Source: Neorhizobium vignae
GTDB lineage: Bacteria > Pseudomonadota > Alphaproteobacteria > Rhizobiales > Rhizobiaceae
NCBI RefSeq assembly: GCF_000732195.1
Contig: NZ_JNNU01000032.1
Location: 1 to 56,634 of the forward strand
Length of the DNA: 56,634 bases
Direction of reading: 5' to 3'
Shown: positions 25,863-33,693 of the stretch, one piece after another
Layout: each line of letters opens with the position of its first letter
How positions within the stretch are numbered: position 1 is the first letter of the stretch
Translations under genes and position numbers: made by a program
Notes under the pieces: model-generated
The model's input: the letters and a program-made list of their open reading frames with translations, nothing else
The model's database searches: none
What the model was told of the DNA's origin: nothing

Positions 25863-26765
25863 CTAGGTCGCGCCAATTAAGATTTGAAGAAAGGCACGAA
25901 CAGCCGGATTGGTGCGTCGGCTTTGGGGCCAGACCGCAGTGATGTTGTGTCTCTCCACCGCAAACTCCGAAAGGATCTGTGTCAACTGCGCGCGCTTGAC
26001 CCAGGAAGTCGCGGCAAAACTTGCGGCCATTCCAATCCCCGCGCCGGCGGCGACTGCGGTGATCACACCTTCGCTTGCATCGACGATGATACCCGATGAC
26101 GGAACGATTTCGACCTCGCGTTCTCCAACCCGGAACGGCCATCGAAAAAGCTGGCCCGTGCTTTTGTACCGCAGATTGACAGTCTCATGCTCCACCAATT
26201 CGTCCGGATGCCCCGGAGTACCATGTTCAGCCAGATATTCCGGCGATGCGTAGCAGCACAGTCGATGCGGCGATAAACGCCGCGACAGGAGACGCGAGTC
26301 GTCGAGTTCGCCGATGCGGATCGCCAAATCGATCCCCTCAGCGATAAGGTCGATCATGTGATCACTGAGACGCAAGTCAATCGTAACGCTTGGGTACCGC
26401 TTCCTGAACTCCGCAAGGGTCGGAGCGATGACATGTAGACCAATCGGAAGTGACGCGGCTATTTTTAAGTTGCCGGAGGGCGCCGCGCGGGCGGCCTTTG
26501 CGACTTGCTCGATATCTTCGGCGTCGCGCAGAAGGCGAAGCGCTCGCTCATGCAGTTCCCGCCCCTCGGTGGTCAGCGTCAATGAGCGCGTCGTGCGAGT
26601 GAAAAGGGAAACCCCGAGGCGTTGTTCAAGTCTCTGAACGCTCTTGCTGACGGCTGACGGAGAAATGGACAGCGATCGGGCTGCAGCTGTGTAGCTTCCC
26701 AGAGATCCAGCCTTCGCGAAAGCGATGAGACCCGTCAACCTGTCCAAAGCGATTTGTTCCGTCAT
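25863..26765 (-). CDS. LysR-family transcriptional regulator
   Basis: A 300-residue regulator: winged helix LIAFAKAGSLGSYTAAARSL, SISPSAVSKSVQRLEQRLGV, LFTRTTRSLTLTTEGRELHE; effector domain from IAASLPIGLHVIAPTLAEFR with IDLAIRIGELDDSRLLSRRL. It is divergent from the quinone-oxidoreductase-like gene at 26858 with 92 bp between starts, the usual arrangement for control of that gene. Its 3' end lies 27 bp from the right end of IS6 copy 1. Complete length; no unusual residues. Confidence 0.92.
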   Translation of the reverse strand: MTEQIALDRLTGLIAFAKAGSLGSYTAAARSLSISPSAVSKSVQRLEQRLGVSLFTRTTRSLTLTTEGRELHERALRLLRDAEDIEQVAKAARAAPSGNLKIAASLPIGLHVIAPTLAEFRKRYPSVTIDLRLSDHMIDLIAEGIDLAIRIGELDDSRLLSRRLSPHRLCCYASPEYLAEHGTPGHPDELVEHETVNLRYKSTGQLFRWPFRVGEREVEIVPSSGIIVDASEGVITAVAAGAGIGMAASFAATSWVKRAQLTQILSEFAVERHNITAVWPQSRRTNPAVRAFLQILIGAT

Positions 26766-26857
26766 GGAACTACTAAACGGAACTCCAGCCCGATTATCAA
26801 TATCGACGCCATTCCTTATTTTCTTGCAGACAACAAAATTCAGAGACGGAGGTTACA

Positions 26858-27874
26858 ATGACTGAGCTGATGAAAGCAGTCCGGCTGCACGAATTTGGTG
26901 GCCCCGATGTTTTAGTTTATGAGGACGCTCCTCGACCGGCACCAGCGAGTGGCGAAGTACTGGTCCGTGTCCACGCAGCAAGCCTCAATCCACCGGACCT
27001 CTACTTGCGTCACGGTTATCGAGCATTGCCTCCCGAATGGCGGCCCAACGCCACCTTTCCGCTGATCCTTGGCACCGACGTGTCTGGGGTCGTCGCGGCA
27101 AAGGGCGAGCTGGTCACGCAATTCAGCGTGGGCGACGAGGTCTACGCCATGGTCCGCTTCCCCGAGGACGTTATGAAAGGGAGCGGTGCTTACGCAGAAT
27201 ACGTCAGCGTGCCAGAATCAGAACTCGCAAAGAAGCCGTTAGGGATCGATCATCTCCAAGCATCCGGTGCGCCGATGTCGGCTCTTACCGCCTGGCAGTT
27301 TCTCGTGGAGTTGGGCCATGACGCACCAAATCCCTTTCAGCCATTTCCGCATGCCCCGATCCCGCTTGAGGGCAAACGTGTCCTGATCAATGGCGCGGGA
27401 GGGGGCGTCGGCCACCTGGCAGTTCAGGTTGCGAAATGGAAGGGTGCCATTGTCACCGCGGTCGCCTCTGGGAAGCACGAGACGCTTCTTCGCGAACTCG
27501 GCGCAAGCCAGTTCATCGACTACACCAAGTCTTCCATCGAAGCAGTCGGAAAGGATTTCGATCTGGTCATGGATTCCGTTGGAGGCCCCAACATCGAACG
27601 CTTCTTAAGGGTCATCAAGCCGGGTGGGGCTCTCTTCCTCGTCAATCCTTTGGGCTTTTCCGGCCAGGAGGAGGCCACAAAGCGCGGGGTTATCGTCTCA
27701 TCCACACAGGTTCGCTCAAACGGCACCCAACTCGCGGAAATCGGTAGCCTTCTCGACGACGGCACAATTCGTGTCGTCATCGACAGCACGTTTCCGATGG
27801 CTGAAGCAGCTGCTGCCCATCAGCGCGCTTCGCAAGGGAGCATTCAAGGCAAGATCGTCCTCAGAGCGGCTTGA
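26858..27874 (+). CDS. Quinone oxidoreductase-like NADP-dependent MDR protein
   Basis: A 338-residue medium-chain dehydrogenase/reductase without zinc. The GroES-like domain (MKAVRLHEFGGPDVLVYEDA, VHAASLNPPDLYLRHGYRAL) has the SLNPPD motif of quinone reductases in place of the catalytic zinc cysteine. The Rossmann domain has GAGGGVGHLAVQVAKWKGA, which binds NADPH. Members reduce quinones or alpha,beta-unsaturated carbonyls. ATG at 26858 has an ACGGAGG ribosome site. Expression is probably controlled by the divergent LysR. The next gene downstream, a monooxygenase pseudogene, starts 56 bp after its stop. Confidence 0.92.
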   Translation: MTELMKAVRLHEFGGPDVLVYEDAPRPAPASGEVLVRVHAASLNPPDLYLRHGYRALPPEWRPNATFPLILGTDVSGVVAAKGELVTQFSVGDEVYAMVRFPEDVMKGSGAYAEYVSVPESELAKKPLGIDHLQASGAPMSALTAWQFLVELGHDAPNPFQPFPHAPIPLEGKRVLINGAGGGVGHLAVQVAKWKGAIVTAVASGKHETLLRELGASQFIDYTKSSIEAVGKDFDLVMDSVGGPNIERFLRVIKPGGALFLVNPLGFSGQEEATKRGVIVSSTQVRSNGTQLAEIGSLLDDGTIRVVIDSTFPMAEAAAAHQRASQGSIQGKIVLRAA

Positions 27875-27930
27875 TGACATCAGACGACAGGATCTCAGCC
27901 AGCCACTGAGGGCTCAACAGGAAGGCAAGC

Positions 27931-28231
27931 ATGATGCTGATTGTCACGGGATGCATGCACATCGATCCATCCGACTTACGCAATTTCTTGCCGAACTGAA
28001 GGATCTTGCGATCGTGACGAGACAGCGGCCTGGAAACATCTCCTACGATGCCGCCATAGACGATCCCAAGACGGCAGGCTGCTGATCGCGGAACGCTGGA
28101 ACGACCAGATGGCGCTGAGCGCACATCTTGATGCGAAGGAGACCAAAGCGTTCGTTGCGCAGTGGCAGGGACGCATACGGGGGGATCTGCGGAAGTTTGA
28201 TGCTTTCAACGAAAGGGGCCTGCTGGATTGA
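27931..28231 (+). pseudogene. Antibiotic-biosynthesis-monooxygenase-like protein, two frameshifts
   Basis: Three successive frames give one protein: MMLIVTGCMHIDPSDLRNFL, then (after a missing base near 27990) AELKDLAIVTRQRPGNISYD AAIDDP-type residues, then (after another near 28080) LLIAERWNDQMALSAHLDAK, ETKAFVAQWQGRIRGDLRKF and a stop at 28229-28231. The reconstructed ~100 residues match the ABM ferredoxin-like fold with its 'ERW.....L..H' element. An intact ABM gene is at 42938. Each lesion is one base short at a run of two (GG or CC), so sequencing error is possible. Confidence 0.8.
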
Positions 28232-28354
28232 AGAATCGTCTCGGGCGACCGGCCGCATCTCGTCAACTCAGAGGCGCGTCCGGGATTCTCTGCCTACTTA
28301 TGAAACCGCCTGTTAGACGAGTACAACTCTGGAGGGAGAGGCCCGTCCAAGCCC

Positions 28355-28570
28355 TTACGTCGCAGCGGCCGGCCAGTCATTGGCCGGTTCCTCTATTGCG
28401 CCTTCCGTTGCGTCGTCTGCCGGGTCCGGGTCACGATCATCGGCAACCCGAAGCCGTTCGATCTCCTCGACCGCAGCTTGGAAAACATCCGCCTGTCGCG
28501 CGCCGGAGACAACCGCCTGATCAACCAAGTTTACAAGACCGTTTCGAAACTCTTCTCGCCAGTCATCCAT
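28355..28570 (-). CDS. Small acidic hypothetical protein downstream of xthA
   Basis: A 71-residue protein: DDWREEFRNGLVNLVDQAVV, SGARQADVFQAAVEEIERLR and an acidic, probably disordered tail rich in D, P and A. Its ATG overlaps the xthA 3' end by 8 bp, so it is translated from the same message. I do not recognise a family; the helical N-terminal half looks folded. The context suggests a link to DNA repair, but that is only by association. Confidence 0.6.
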   Translation of the reverse strand: MDDWREEFRNGLVNLVDQAVVSGARQADVFQAAVEEIERLRVADDRDPDPADDATEGAIEEPANDWPAAAT

Positions 28571-29369
28571 TTTTCAGTCTCCTCCGTTTGATCGGTTTGT
28601 CGGATACCTCGATCCAGACCGGCGCATGGTCGCTCGTGTGCTCCCAGCCGCGTACATGCTTGTCGACCTCAGCCGTTTTCAGTCGCGCGGCAAGGTCGGG
28701 GCTAAGCAGAAAATGATCGAGCCTCAGTCCGGCATCGCGCGCATAAGCGTTCCTGAAATAATCCCAGAACGTGTAGATGCGTTCCCCGGGATGCAGTGCG
28801 CGTAGCGCGTCCGTCCAACCAAGGCCCACCAAATTGCGAAACGCTTCGCGCACTTCCAGACGAAAGAGCGCATCGTCCGTCCAGCGTTCGGGTTTGTAGA
28901 CATCCAGCTCTGTCGGCATGACGTTATAGTCACCGACCAGCACGACCGGCACCTTGAGCTCCAGCAATTCGGCCGCGTAGTCGTGCAGGCGCTGAAACCA
29001 TCGCAGCTTGTAGTCGAACTTCGGCCCGGGATAAGGATTGCCGTTTGGCAGATAGAGGCCGCCAATCACCACGCCGTTGACGATCGCTTCGATGTAACGA
29101 CTTTGCTCATCCTCCGGCTCTCCAGGAAGCCCTTTTCGCGTCAGGTGCGGCTCCTGACCGCGGGAAAGGATGGCGACGCCGTTCCATGACTTCTGGCCAT
29201 GCCAAACCGCATCGTAGCCGGCGGCTTCGATGGCTTTGGCAGGGAACTTTGCATCCGGCGCCTTCAGTTCCTGGAGGACGACGACATCCGGCTCAGCCTC
29301 GTGCAGCCACCGAAGCAGGACTTCAAGGCGACCGTTGACGCCATTAACGTTGTAGGTCGCGATCTTCAC
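28563..29369 (-). CDS. xthA: Exodeoxyribonuclease III (AP endonuclease)
   Basis: A 268-residue enzyme of the exonuclease III/endonuclease-exonuclease-phosphatase fold. Metal and catalytic motifs are present in order: ATYNVNGVNGR, VVLQELKAPD (Glu), YDAVWHGQKSWNGVAI, GDYNVMPTELD (Asp/Asn), LDHFLLSP and WEHTSDHAPVWIE (Asp-His). It cleaves DNA at abasic sites and degrades 3' ends. It is the middle gene of a minus-strand operon (59-residue protein, xthA, 71-residue protein), divergent from the Ku genes. A truncated paralogue is at 43666-44314. Confidence 0.93.
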   Translation of the reverse strand: MKIATYNVNGVNGRLEVLLRWLHEAEPDVVVLQELKAPDAKFPAKAIEAAGYDAVWHGQKSWNGVAILSRGQEPHLTRKGLPGEPEDEQSRYIEAIVNGVVIGGLYLPNGNPYPGPKFDYKLRWFQRLHDYAAELLELKVPVVLVGDYNVMPTELDVYKPERWTDDALFRLEVREAFRNLVGLGWTDALRALHPGERIYTFWDYFRNAYARDAGLRLDHFLLSPDLAARLKTAEVDKHVRGWEHTSDHAPVWIEVSDKPIKRRRLKNG

Positions 29370-29545
29370 TTGCGCTTGTGATCGCCCCTATCGCCCTCAC
29401 CCGGCTTGGCGTCATGTTTCGCGTCGTGACGCTTGTCGGCGGACAGGGAGCGGCCGACATCGACGGACTCCTTGAACTTGCCTTCTTCGTCGCGGCGGAC
29501 GTAGCGTTTGTCGTTACCTGTATCGATGAGCTCACGTTTGGTCAT
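29366..29545 (-). CDS. 59-residue basic/charged protein upstream of xthA
   Basis: ATG at 29545 starts TKRELIDTGNDKRYVRRDEE, then GKFKESVDVGRSLSADKRHD and a Lys/Asp-rich tail. The frame ends by overlapping the xthA start by 4 bp (ATGA), a strong sign of a real coupled gene. The product is highly charged and probably disordered. The RYVRRDEEGKF element is common in short rhizobial stress proteins of this type. Function unknown. Confidence 0.65.
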   Translation of the reverse strand: MTKRELIDTGNDKRYVRRDEEGKFKESVDVGRSLSADKRHDAKHDAKPGEGDRGDHKRK

Positions 29546-29745
29546 GGGACTCTCCAGCGGTTGCGGTACGCCAATAACTCGCGAGCGGATGAAAAGATGC
29601 ATCGATTCCAGCGCCTTGCTCCGAATCTTCTGGTTGCAGTGGAAGTTTGAATCAAGTCATTGAAAAAGAGTCGCTTTTCGCGCCGGAACGATTCGCGTGC
29701 TGATTCGGTTGAATCGCCAAAGTTGCGTTCGGTATGGAGAGTTCG

Positions 29746-30648
29746 ATGGCAGGTCAGCGTGCCCAGTGGAAGGGGTTCATCAAGTTCGGCGAGGTATCGG
29801 CAGGTGTCGCGCTCCATACCGCGGCATCAACATCAGACCGCATCACGTTCAACACGATCAACAAGGCGACCGGAAACCGGGTCAACCGCGTCTTCATCGA
29901 CAGCGAGACCGAAGAGCTCGTTGAGAAGGAGATGCAGACCAAGGGCTTCGAGATCGAGAACGGCCAGTACATCATCATCGATCCCGACGAGGTCGCTGCT
30001 ACCATTCCGGAAAGCAACAAAACGCTTGAGATAGAGGCATTCATCCCTTGCTCCGATGTCGACGATGTCTATTTTGACAAGCCTTACTACCTGACGCCGG
30101 ACAAGATGGGGTCGGACGCCTTCGCGGCGCTGCGCGACGGGATGCGGAAGACGAAGGTCGCAGCCATCGCCAGGACAGTTCTGTTCCGGCGGATGCGGAC
30201 TGTCCTGATCCGCCCGCACGGTAAGGGCCTGATCGCGACCACCCTCAAATACGACTACGAGGTCCGCTCTTCTAAGAAGGCGTTCGAAGAGATGCCGAAG
30301 ATCAAGATCGAGGGCGAGATGCTCGATCTCGCCAAGCACATCATTTCGACGAAGAAGGGCGACTTCGATCCCGCCACCTTCGACGACCGTTATGAGGCCG
30401 CACTCGAAGAGCTCGTGAAGGCGAAGATCGAAGGCAAGTCCCTGCCCAAGCCCAAGAAGGTCGAGGTGTCCAAGCCAAACGACCTGCTCGCCGCTCTCCG
30501 AGAGAGCGCTGGCATGATGAAGGCTCCCAACGACAAGCCGAAACGCACTGCCGCCAACGCCAATGCTGGACTTAGGCAGCGCGCCGCGCGCGGGGCGGCA
30601 TCGAAATCCGCCGCTTCGAAAACTGCCCCGCATCGCAAGTCCGCATGA
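29746..30648 (+). CDS. ku: Ku protein, first of a tandem pair
   Basis: A 300-residue bacterial Ku, which binds double-strand DNA ends and recruits ligase D in non-homologous end joining. It begins AGQRAQWKGFIKFGEVSAGV and contains ITFNTINKATGNRVNRVFID, ENGQYIIIDPDEVAATIPES, YYLTPDKMGSDAFAALRDGM and FDDRYEAALEELVKAKIEGK. The ~70-residue C-terminal tail is basic and low-complexity (RTAANANAG, KSAASKTAPHRKSA), as in Ku proteins that slide on DNA. The start is set at ATG 29746, where the conserved domain begins. The second Ku follows 11 bp after its stop. Confidence 0.93.
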   Translation: MAGQRAQWKGFIKFGEVSAGVALHTAASTSDRITFNTINKATGNRVNRVFIDSETEELVEKEMQTKGFEIENGQYIIIDPDEVAATIPESNKTLEIEAFIPCSDVDDVYFDKPYYLTPDKMGSDAFAALRDGMRKTKVAAIARTVLFRRMRTVLIRPHGKGLIATTLKYDYEVRSSKKAFEEMPKIKIEGEMLDLAKHIISTKKGDFDPATFDDRYEAALEELVKAKIEGKSLPKPKKVEVSKPNDLLAALRESAGMMKAPNDKPKRTAANANAGLRQRAARGAASKSAASKTAPHRKSA

Positions 30649-30659
30649 GGAGACCAACC

Positions 30660-31475
30660 ATGGCACTGCGTCCCTATTGGAAAGGCTACCTCAAGCTCTC
30701 CCTCGTCACCTGTCCGGTGAACATGACCCCCGCGACGTCGGAATCTGAGAAGGTTCGCTTCCACACCCTCAACAAAGAGACGGGCAACCGCGTCGTCTCA
30801 CAATACATCGACTCCGTGACTGGCGAACCCGTGCGGGATGACAACGAAGCCAAGGGCTATGCGCGCGGCGAGAACGACTATGTCATCCTGACCGAAGACG
30901 ACCTCGATAACGTCGCCCTCGATACGGTAAAGACCATCGACATCGAGAAGTTCGCGCCTGCCGACAGCATCGAGTGGGTCTACCTGGAGAAGCCGCACTA
31001 CCTGATGCCCGATGATGCGGTTGGCAATGAAGCCTTTGCCGTGATCCGCGACGCGATGAAGGCAGACAAGGTCGTCGGAATATCGAAGCTCGTCATCGGG
31101 CGCCGTGAGAAGGCAGTCGTTCTGGAGCCGCGCGACGAAGGCATCGTGCTATGGTCCCTGCGTTTCGGCGACGAGGTGCGGCCGGAAGAAAACTATTTCG
31201 AGGACATCGAAGACGAGGCCGACCCCGACCTCGTCCCGCTCGTGCAGAAACTCATAAAACAGAAGATAAAGCGCTGGTCGCCAGACATGGTCAGCGATCC
31301 GATCCAGGAGAGCCTTCTCAAGCTTATTGACGAGAAGACGAAGGCGCTCAAGCCGAAGAAATCGACCAAGAGCAAAAAAGCCGACGAGGTCGAACCGAAG
31401 TCAAACGTGGTCAACATCATGGATGCACTTCGCAAATCAGTCTCTGCCGAACTGAAGAACCGGAAGGCAGGTTGA
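30660..31475 (+). CDS. ku: Ku protein, second of a tandem pair
   Basis: A 271-residue bacterial Ku with the same core as its neighbour: ALRPYWKGYLKLSLVTCPVN, VRFHTLNKETGNRVVSQYID, ENDYVILTEDDLDNVALDTV, HYLMPDDAVGNEAFAVIRDA. The C-terminal tail is shorter and lysine-rich (KALKPKKSTKSKKADEVE), ending NIMDALRKSVSAELKNRKAG. Two different adjacent Ku genes point to a Ku heterodimer, as reported for the accessory-replicon sku3/sku4 pair of Sinorhizobium meliloti. It has a GAGGAGA ribosome site. Only a remnant of the partner ligase gene is in the window (35118-35216). Confidence 0.93.
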   Translation: MALRPYWKGYLKLSLVTCPVNMTPATSESEKVRFHTLNKETGNRVVSQYIDSVTGEPVRDDNEAKGYARGENDYVILTEDDLDNVALDTVKTIDIEKFAPADSIEWVYLEKPHYLMPDDAVGNEAFAVIRDAMKADKVVGISKLVIGRREKAVVLEPRDEGIVLWSLRFGDEVRPEENYFEDIEDEADPDLVPLVQKLIKQKIKRWSPDMVSDPIQESLLKLIDEKTKALKPKKSTKSKKADEVEPKSNVVNIMDALRKSVSAELKNRKAG

Positions 31476-31476
31476 G

Positions 31477-31809
31477 ATGATCGACGAAACAGAGATCACG
31501 CTGTGCGAACCAGCGCCGTTTCTTTATCATGAGAACGGCAAGATTGCCGTCACTGACGGCTCGACCGTCTGGCTGGTGATCGTGACATGCGAAGCGATCA
31601 AGGCTGCGGCTTCACCTCCGGAGAAAACTCTTCAACGGCTAATCCGCTACGCAGAGTTCTATCGCGACCTGGCTGCAGCCGCGATTGTTAGGGGCGAGGA
31701 TGTCGATGGAAAGGTGTGGATCACCGAGGCGGCGGTCATGGCCTCGAACCCGCAAGCCCTGAAGATGCCGAGCGGTCTGGGAGGCAGGCTTGCCCAGAAT
31801 GGTTCGTGA
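31477..31809 (+). CDS. 110-residue hypothetical protein in the Ku operon
   Basis: It starts one base after the second Ku stop (GGTTGAGATG), so it is translated with Ku. The protein has no signal peptide; an internal segment WLVIVTCEAIKAAASPPEKT followed by LQRLIRYAEFYRDLAAAAIV suggests a helical fold, with VWITEAAVMASNP near the end. I do not recognise a family. Position in the operon makes a role in end joining or stress response possible but unproven. Confidence 0.6.
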   Translation: MIDETEITLCEPAPFLYHENGKIAVTDGSTVWLVIVTCEAIKAAASPPEKTLQRLIRYAEFYRDLAAAAIVRGEDVDGKVWITEAAVMASNPQALKMPSGLGGRLAQNGS

Positions 31810-32020
31810 GTTTAACGGTTACCGGATTTCGATCTACAGTCCGAATGACCACTTTGCGGTGATCGCAGGGGCGGGAAGTAATGCGGTTATCGATCTGAAG
31901 GAAAATCAACCGCGGTCGACCGTGGTGGAAGGCGCGTCCGTCTGCCTGGATCGAGCGCAAAAACTGATGAAGACACTTTCGGAACGTCAGCTCGCTAAAA
32001 TACGCATTTGTGCCCCGTAG
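31799..32020 (+). CDS. 74-residue hypothetical protein, Ku operon
   Basis: ATG at 31799 lies inside the 3' end of the previous gene, and TTG at 31790 is an alternative start. The product, MVREFNGYRISIYSPNDHFA then VIAGAGSNAVIDLKENQPRS, has a beta-strand-rich N-terminus and a helical C-terminus (LDRAQKLMKTLSERQLAKIR). The pattern is compact and compatible with a small folded domain. It overlaps convergently with the minus-strand small gene at 31995-32174. Family unknown. Confidence 0.5.
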   Translation: MVREFNGYRISIYSPNDHFAVIAGAGSNAVIDLKENQPRSTVVEGASVCLDRAQKLMKTLSERQLAKIRICAP

Positions 32021-32174
32021 CAGTTGCATCTCGGGCTAGACGCATCTGTTTGAGAACCGCTGTCTTCTTTTCCCGTTCCGATATCTGTCTGTCGATGATT
32101 TCGTATGCCGCGTCGGTCGTCGCGTCGAGCTTTTCGGTTTTTGTGAGTTTCGGCTTCAGTGCTTCATTTTCCAT
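31995..32174 (-). CDS. 59-residue charged protein (short, easily missed)
   Basis: A complete minus-strand frame from ATG at 32174 to TAG at 31995: MENEALKPKLTKTEKLDATT, DAAYEIIDRQISEREKKTAV, then LKQMRLARDA. The KTEKLDATTDAAYEIIDRQ...EREKKTA.L...R pattern matches a short rhizobial protein type I recall only as hypothetical. It is helical and strongly charged. Its 3' end overlaps that of the 31799-32020 gene by 26 bp. It falls just under a 60-codon cutoff, so automatic calling may drop it. Confidence 0.55.
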   Translation of the reverse strand: MENEALKPKLTKTEKLDATTDAAYEIIDRQISEREKKTAVLKQMRLARDATATGHKCVF

Positions 32175-32310
32175 TTTGTCTAAATAGGGCGATGAAGGCG
32201 CCCAGCAAGGATGAACTCGAGCCCCCTTGCCCCCGCGCGAACGCGGCCGCGGAACAAGGTAGCGGCGACCGTGTTCACCCAGTAAGGCTCATCGTACAAG
32301 GACACAACGG

Positions 32311-32712
32311 ATGAAGACGCTAGGTATCGCCTACGCCGGAACGCTGATTTCATTTCTGCTGATCGATGCGATCTGGCTCGGTGTCGTTGCTAAGAACTTC
32401 TATCGCGAACAACTCGGTGAGCTGATGCTGCCGTCTCCGAATTTCGCTGTTGCTGCGGTGTTCTATCTCTTCTTTGCGATCGCCATTGTAATGCTCGCGG
32501 TGCGTCCAGGCCTCGAAGCTGGGTCGTTGTGGACGACCCTCGGTTACGGCGCGGTTCTTGGTCTCGCAGCATATGGCACCTACGACATGACCAACCTGTC
32601 GACCCTGAAGGCTTGGCCGGTTCCGCTGACGATCGTTGATCTGGTTTGGGGCACCGTCCTGACCGCCGCGGCGAGTGCGTGCGGTTACGCTGCGGCACGC
32701 CAGTTCGGGTAA
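32311..32712 (+). CDS. DUF2177 membrane protein
   Basis: A 133-residue inner-membrane protein with four hydrophobic segments: GTLISFLLIDAIWLGVVAKN, VAAVFYLFFAIAIVMLAV, TLGYGAVLGLAAYGTYDMTN and a C-terminal helix VWGTVLTAAASACGYAAA. The LIDAIWLG...FYREQLG and YGTYDMTNLSTLKAWP motifs are the DUF2177 hallmarks. Function unknown. It precedes the metallophosphoesterase by 6 bp and is probably in one operon with it. Confidence 0.9.
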   Translation: MKTLGIAYAGTLISFLLIDAIWLGVVAKNFYREQLGELMLPSPNFAVAAVFYLFFAIAIVMLAVRPGLEAGSLWTTLGYGAVLGLAAYGTYDMTNLSTLKAWPVPLTIVDLVWGTVLTAAASACGYAAARQFG

Positions 32713-32718
32713 AGGCCC

Positions 32719-33237
32719 GTGATCTTCTTCACAGGCGACACACATTTTGGCGACACTCGCGTCCTGCGCATCGACCGTCGTCCGTTTCCGGACATGGCAT
32801 CGCATGATGCTGCACTCATCGAGAACTGGAATGCCGTCGTCGGGCAGGATGACGAAGTCTGGCATCTCGGCGATTTCATGTCGGTGAAAGGCGGAGATTG
32901 TGCCGACTTGCTTGGAAAGCTGAACGGGAGGAAACATCTTATCGTCGGCAATAACGATCCGGAGACAACGACCGGATCCGAGGGGTGGGAAAGTGTCCAG
33001 CACTACGCCGAAATCCGAGAGGGTGGCAATCACCTGATCTTGTGCCACTACGCATTCCGGACGTGGAATCAGATGGGCAAAGGATCGATCAATTTACACG
33101 GCCACTCGCATGGTCGACTAAAGCCCGCACCGCGCCAGTTGGATGTCGGTGTCGACGCGAAGGGACTGAAGCCGGTAAGCCTGACCGAAATCCTCAATTC
33201 CGGGACGAACACGAAAGGCTCTGCCAACGGCATGTAG
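32719..33237 (+). CDS. Calcineurin-like metallophosphoesterase
   Basis: A 172-residue phosphoesterase with all five metal motifs of the small bacterial YfcE/PA-phosphoesterase-like group: FTGDTHFGD, DEVWHLGDF, IVGNND, LCHYAF and LHGHSHG. It would hydrolyse a phosphomono- or diester with two bound metals; the substrate is not evident. The start is GTG at 32719, 6 bp after the DUF2177 stop with AAAGG before it. In this repair island a nucleotide substrate is conceivable, which is inference. Confidence 0.9.
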   Translation: MIFFTGDTHFGDTRVLRIDRRPFPDMASHDAALIENWNAVVGQDDEVWHLGDFMSVKGGDCADLLGKLNGRKHLIVGNNDPETTTGSEGWESVQHYAEIREGGNHLILCHYAFRTWNQMGKGSINLHGHSHGRLKPAPRQLDVGVDAKGLKPVSLTEILNSGTNTKGSANGM

Positions 33238-33259
33238 TTCGCCGCAGTGTGTGGCTTCA

Positions 33260-33514
33260 TCACACGACAGCTGGGTCAGTTGCGTCGTGGGAGCGTCCGG
33301 GGTCTTTAGGCTCCAGCGAATCGCGTTGCGCATGTTTCTCGTCCTCACGATCATCCTGGTCGATCAGGTCTTGGAGGGTCTCGTGTTCATCGTCGCCAGC
33401 GATTTCATCCAGCGCTTGATCCCAGTGGCGGGCGGCCGCGCCTTCGGGGCGCCCTTCGTTCTCCCAGATTTCATAGGCTCTTTGCTGGATGCGCTCGTAT
33501 TGATCCCTAGCCAT
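33260..33514 (-). CDS. DUF2934 protein
   Basis: An 84-residue protein starting ARDQYERIQQRAYEIWENEG, RPEGAAARHWDQALDEIAGD. The 'RAYEIWE.EGRP.G....HW..A' signature is DUF2934, a short family common in rhizobia and often linked to stress-response islands. The second half is acidic and likely disordered. It converges on the metallophosphoesterase with 22 bp between stops. Function unknown. Confidence 0.9.
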   Translation of the reverse strand: MARDQYERIQQRAYEIWENEGRPEGAAARHWDQALDEIAGDDEHETLQDLIDQDDREDEKHAQRDSLEPKDPGRSHDATDPAVV

Positions 33515-33693
33515 CGTCTAACCTCTCAGAGAAACCTGAAGCCATAGCATTCACTTGCGAATATAAGCGCGTGGACGCCGACAAGTTCCTCCTCAGGTAT
33601 CATGACTGTTTGCGTTGGTTCGAATGCCCTCAACCTTGCGAACAATTCCGCGTCCTAACCGTTTGGGTTACTCAAAACGATGGAGACAGGAAG

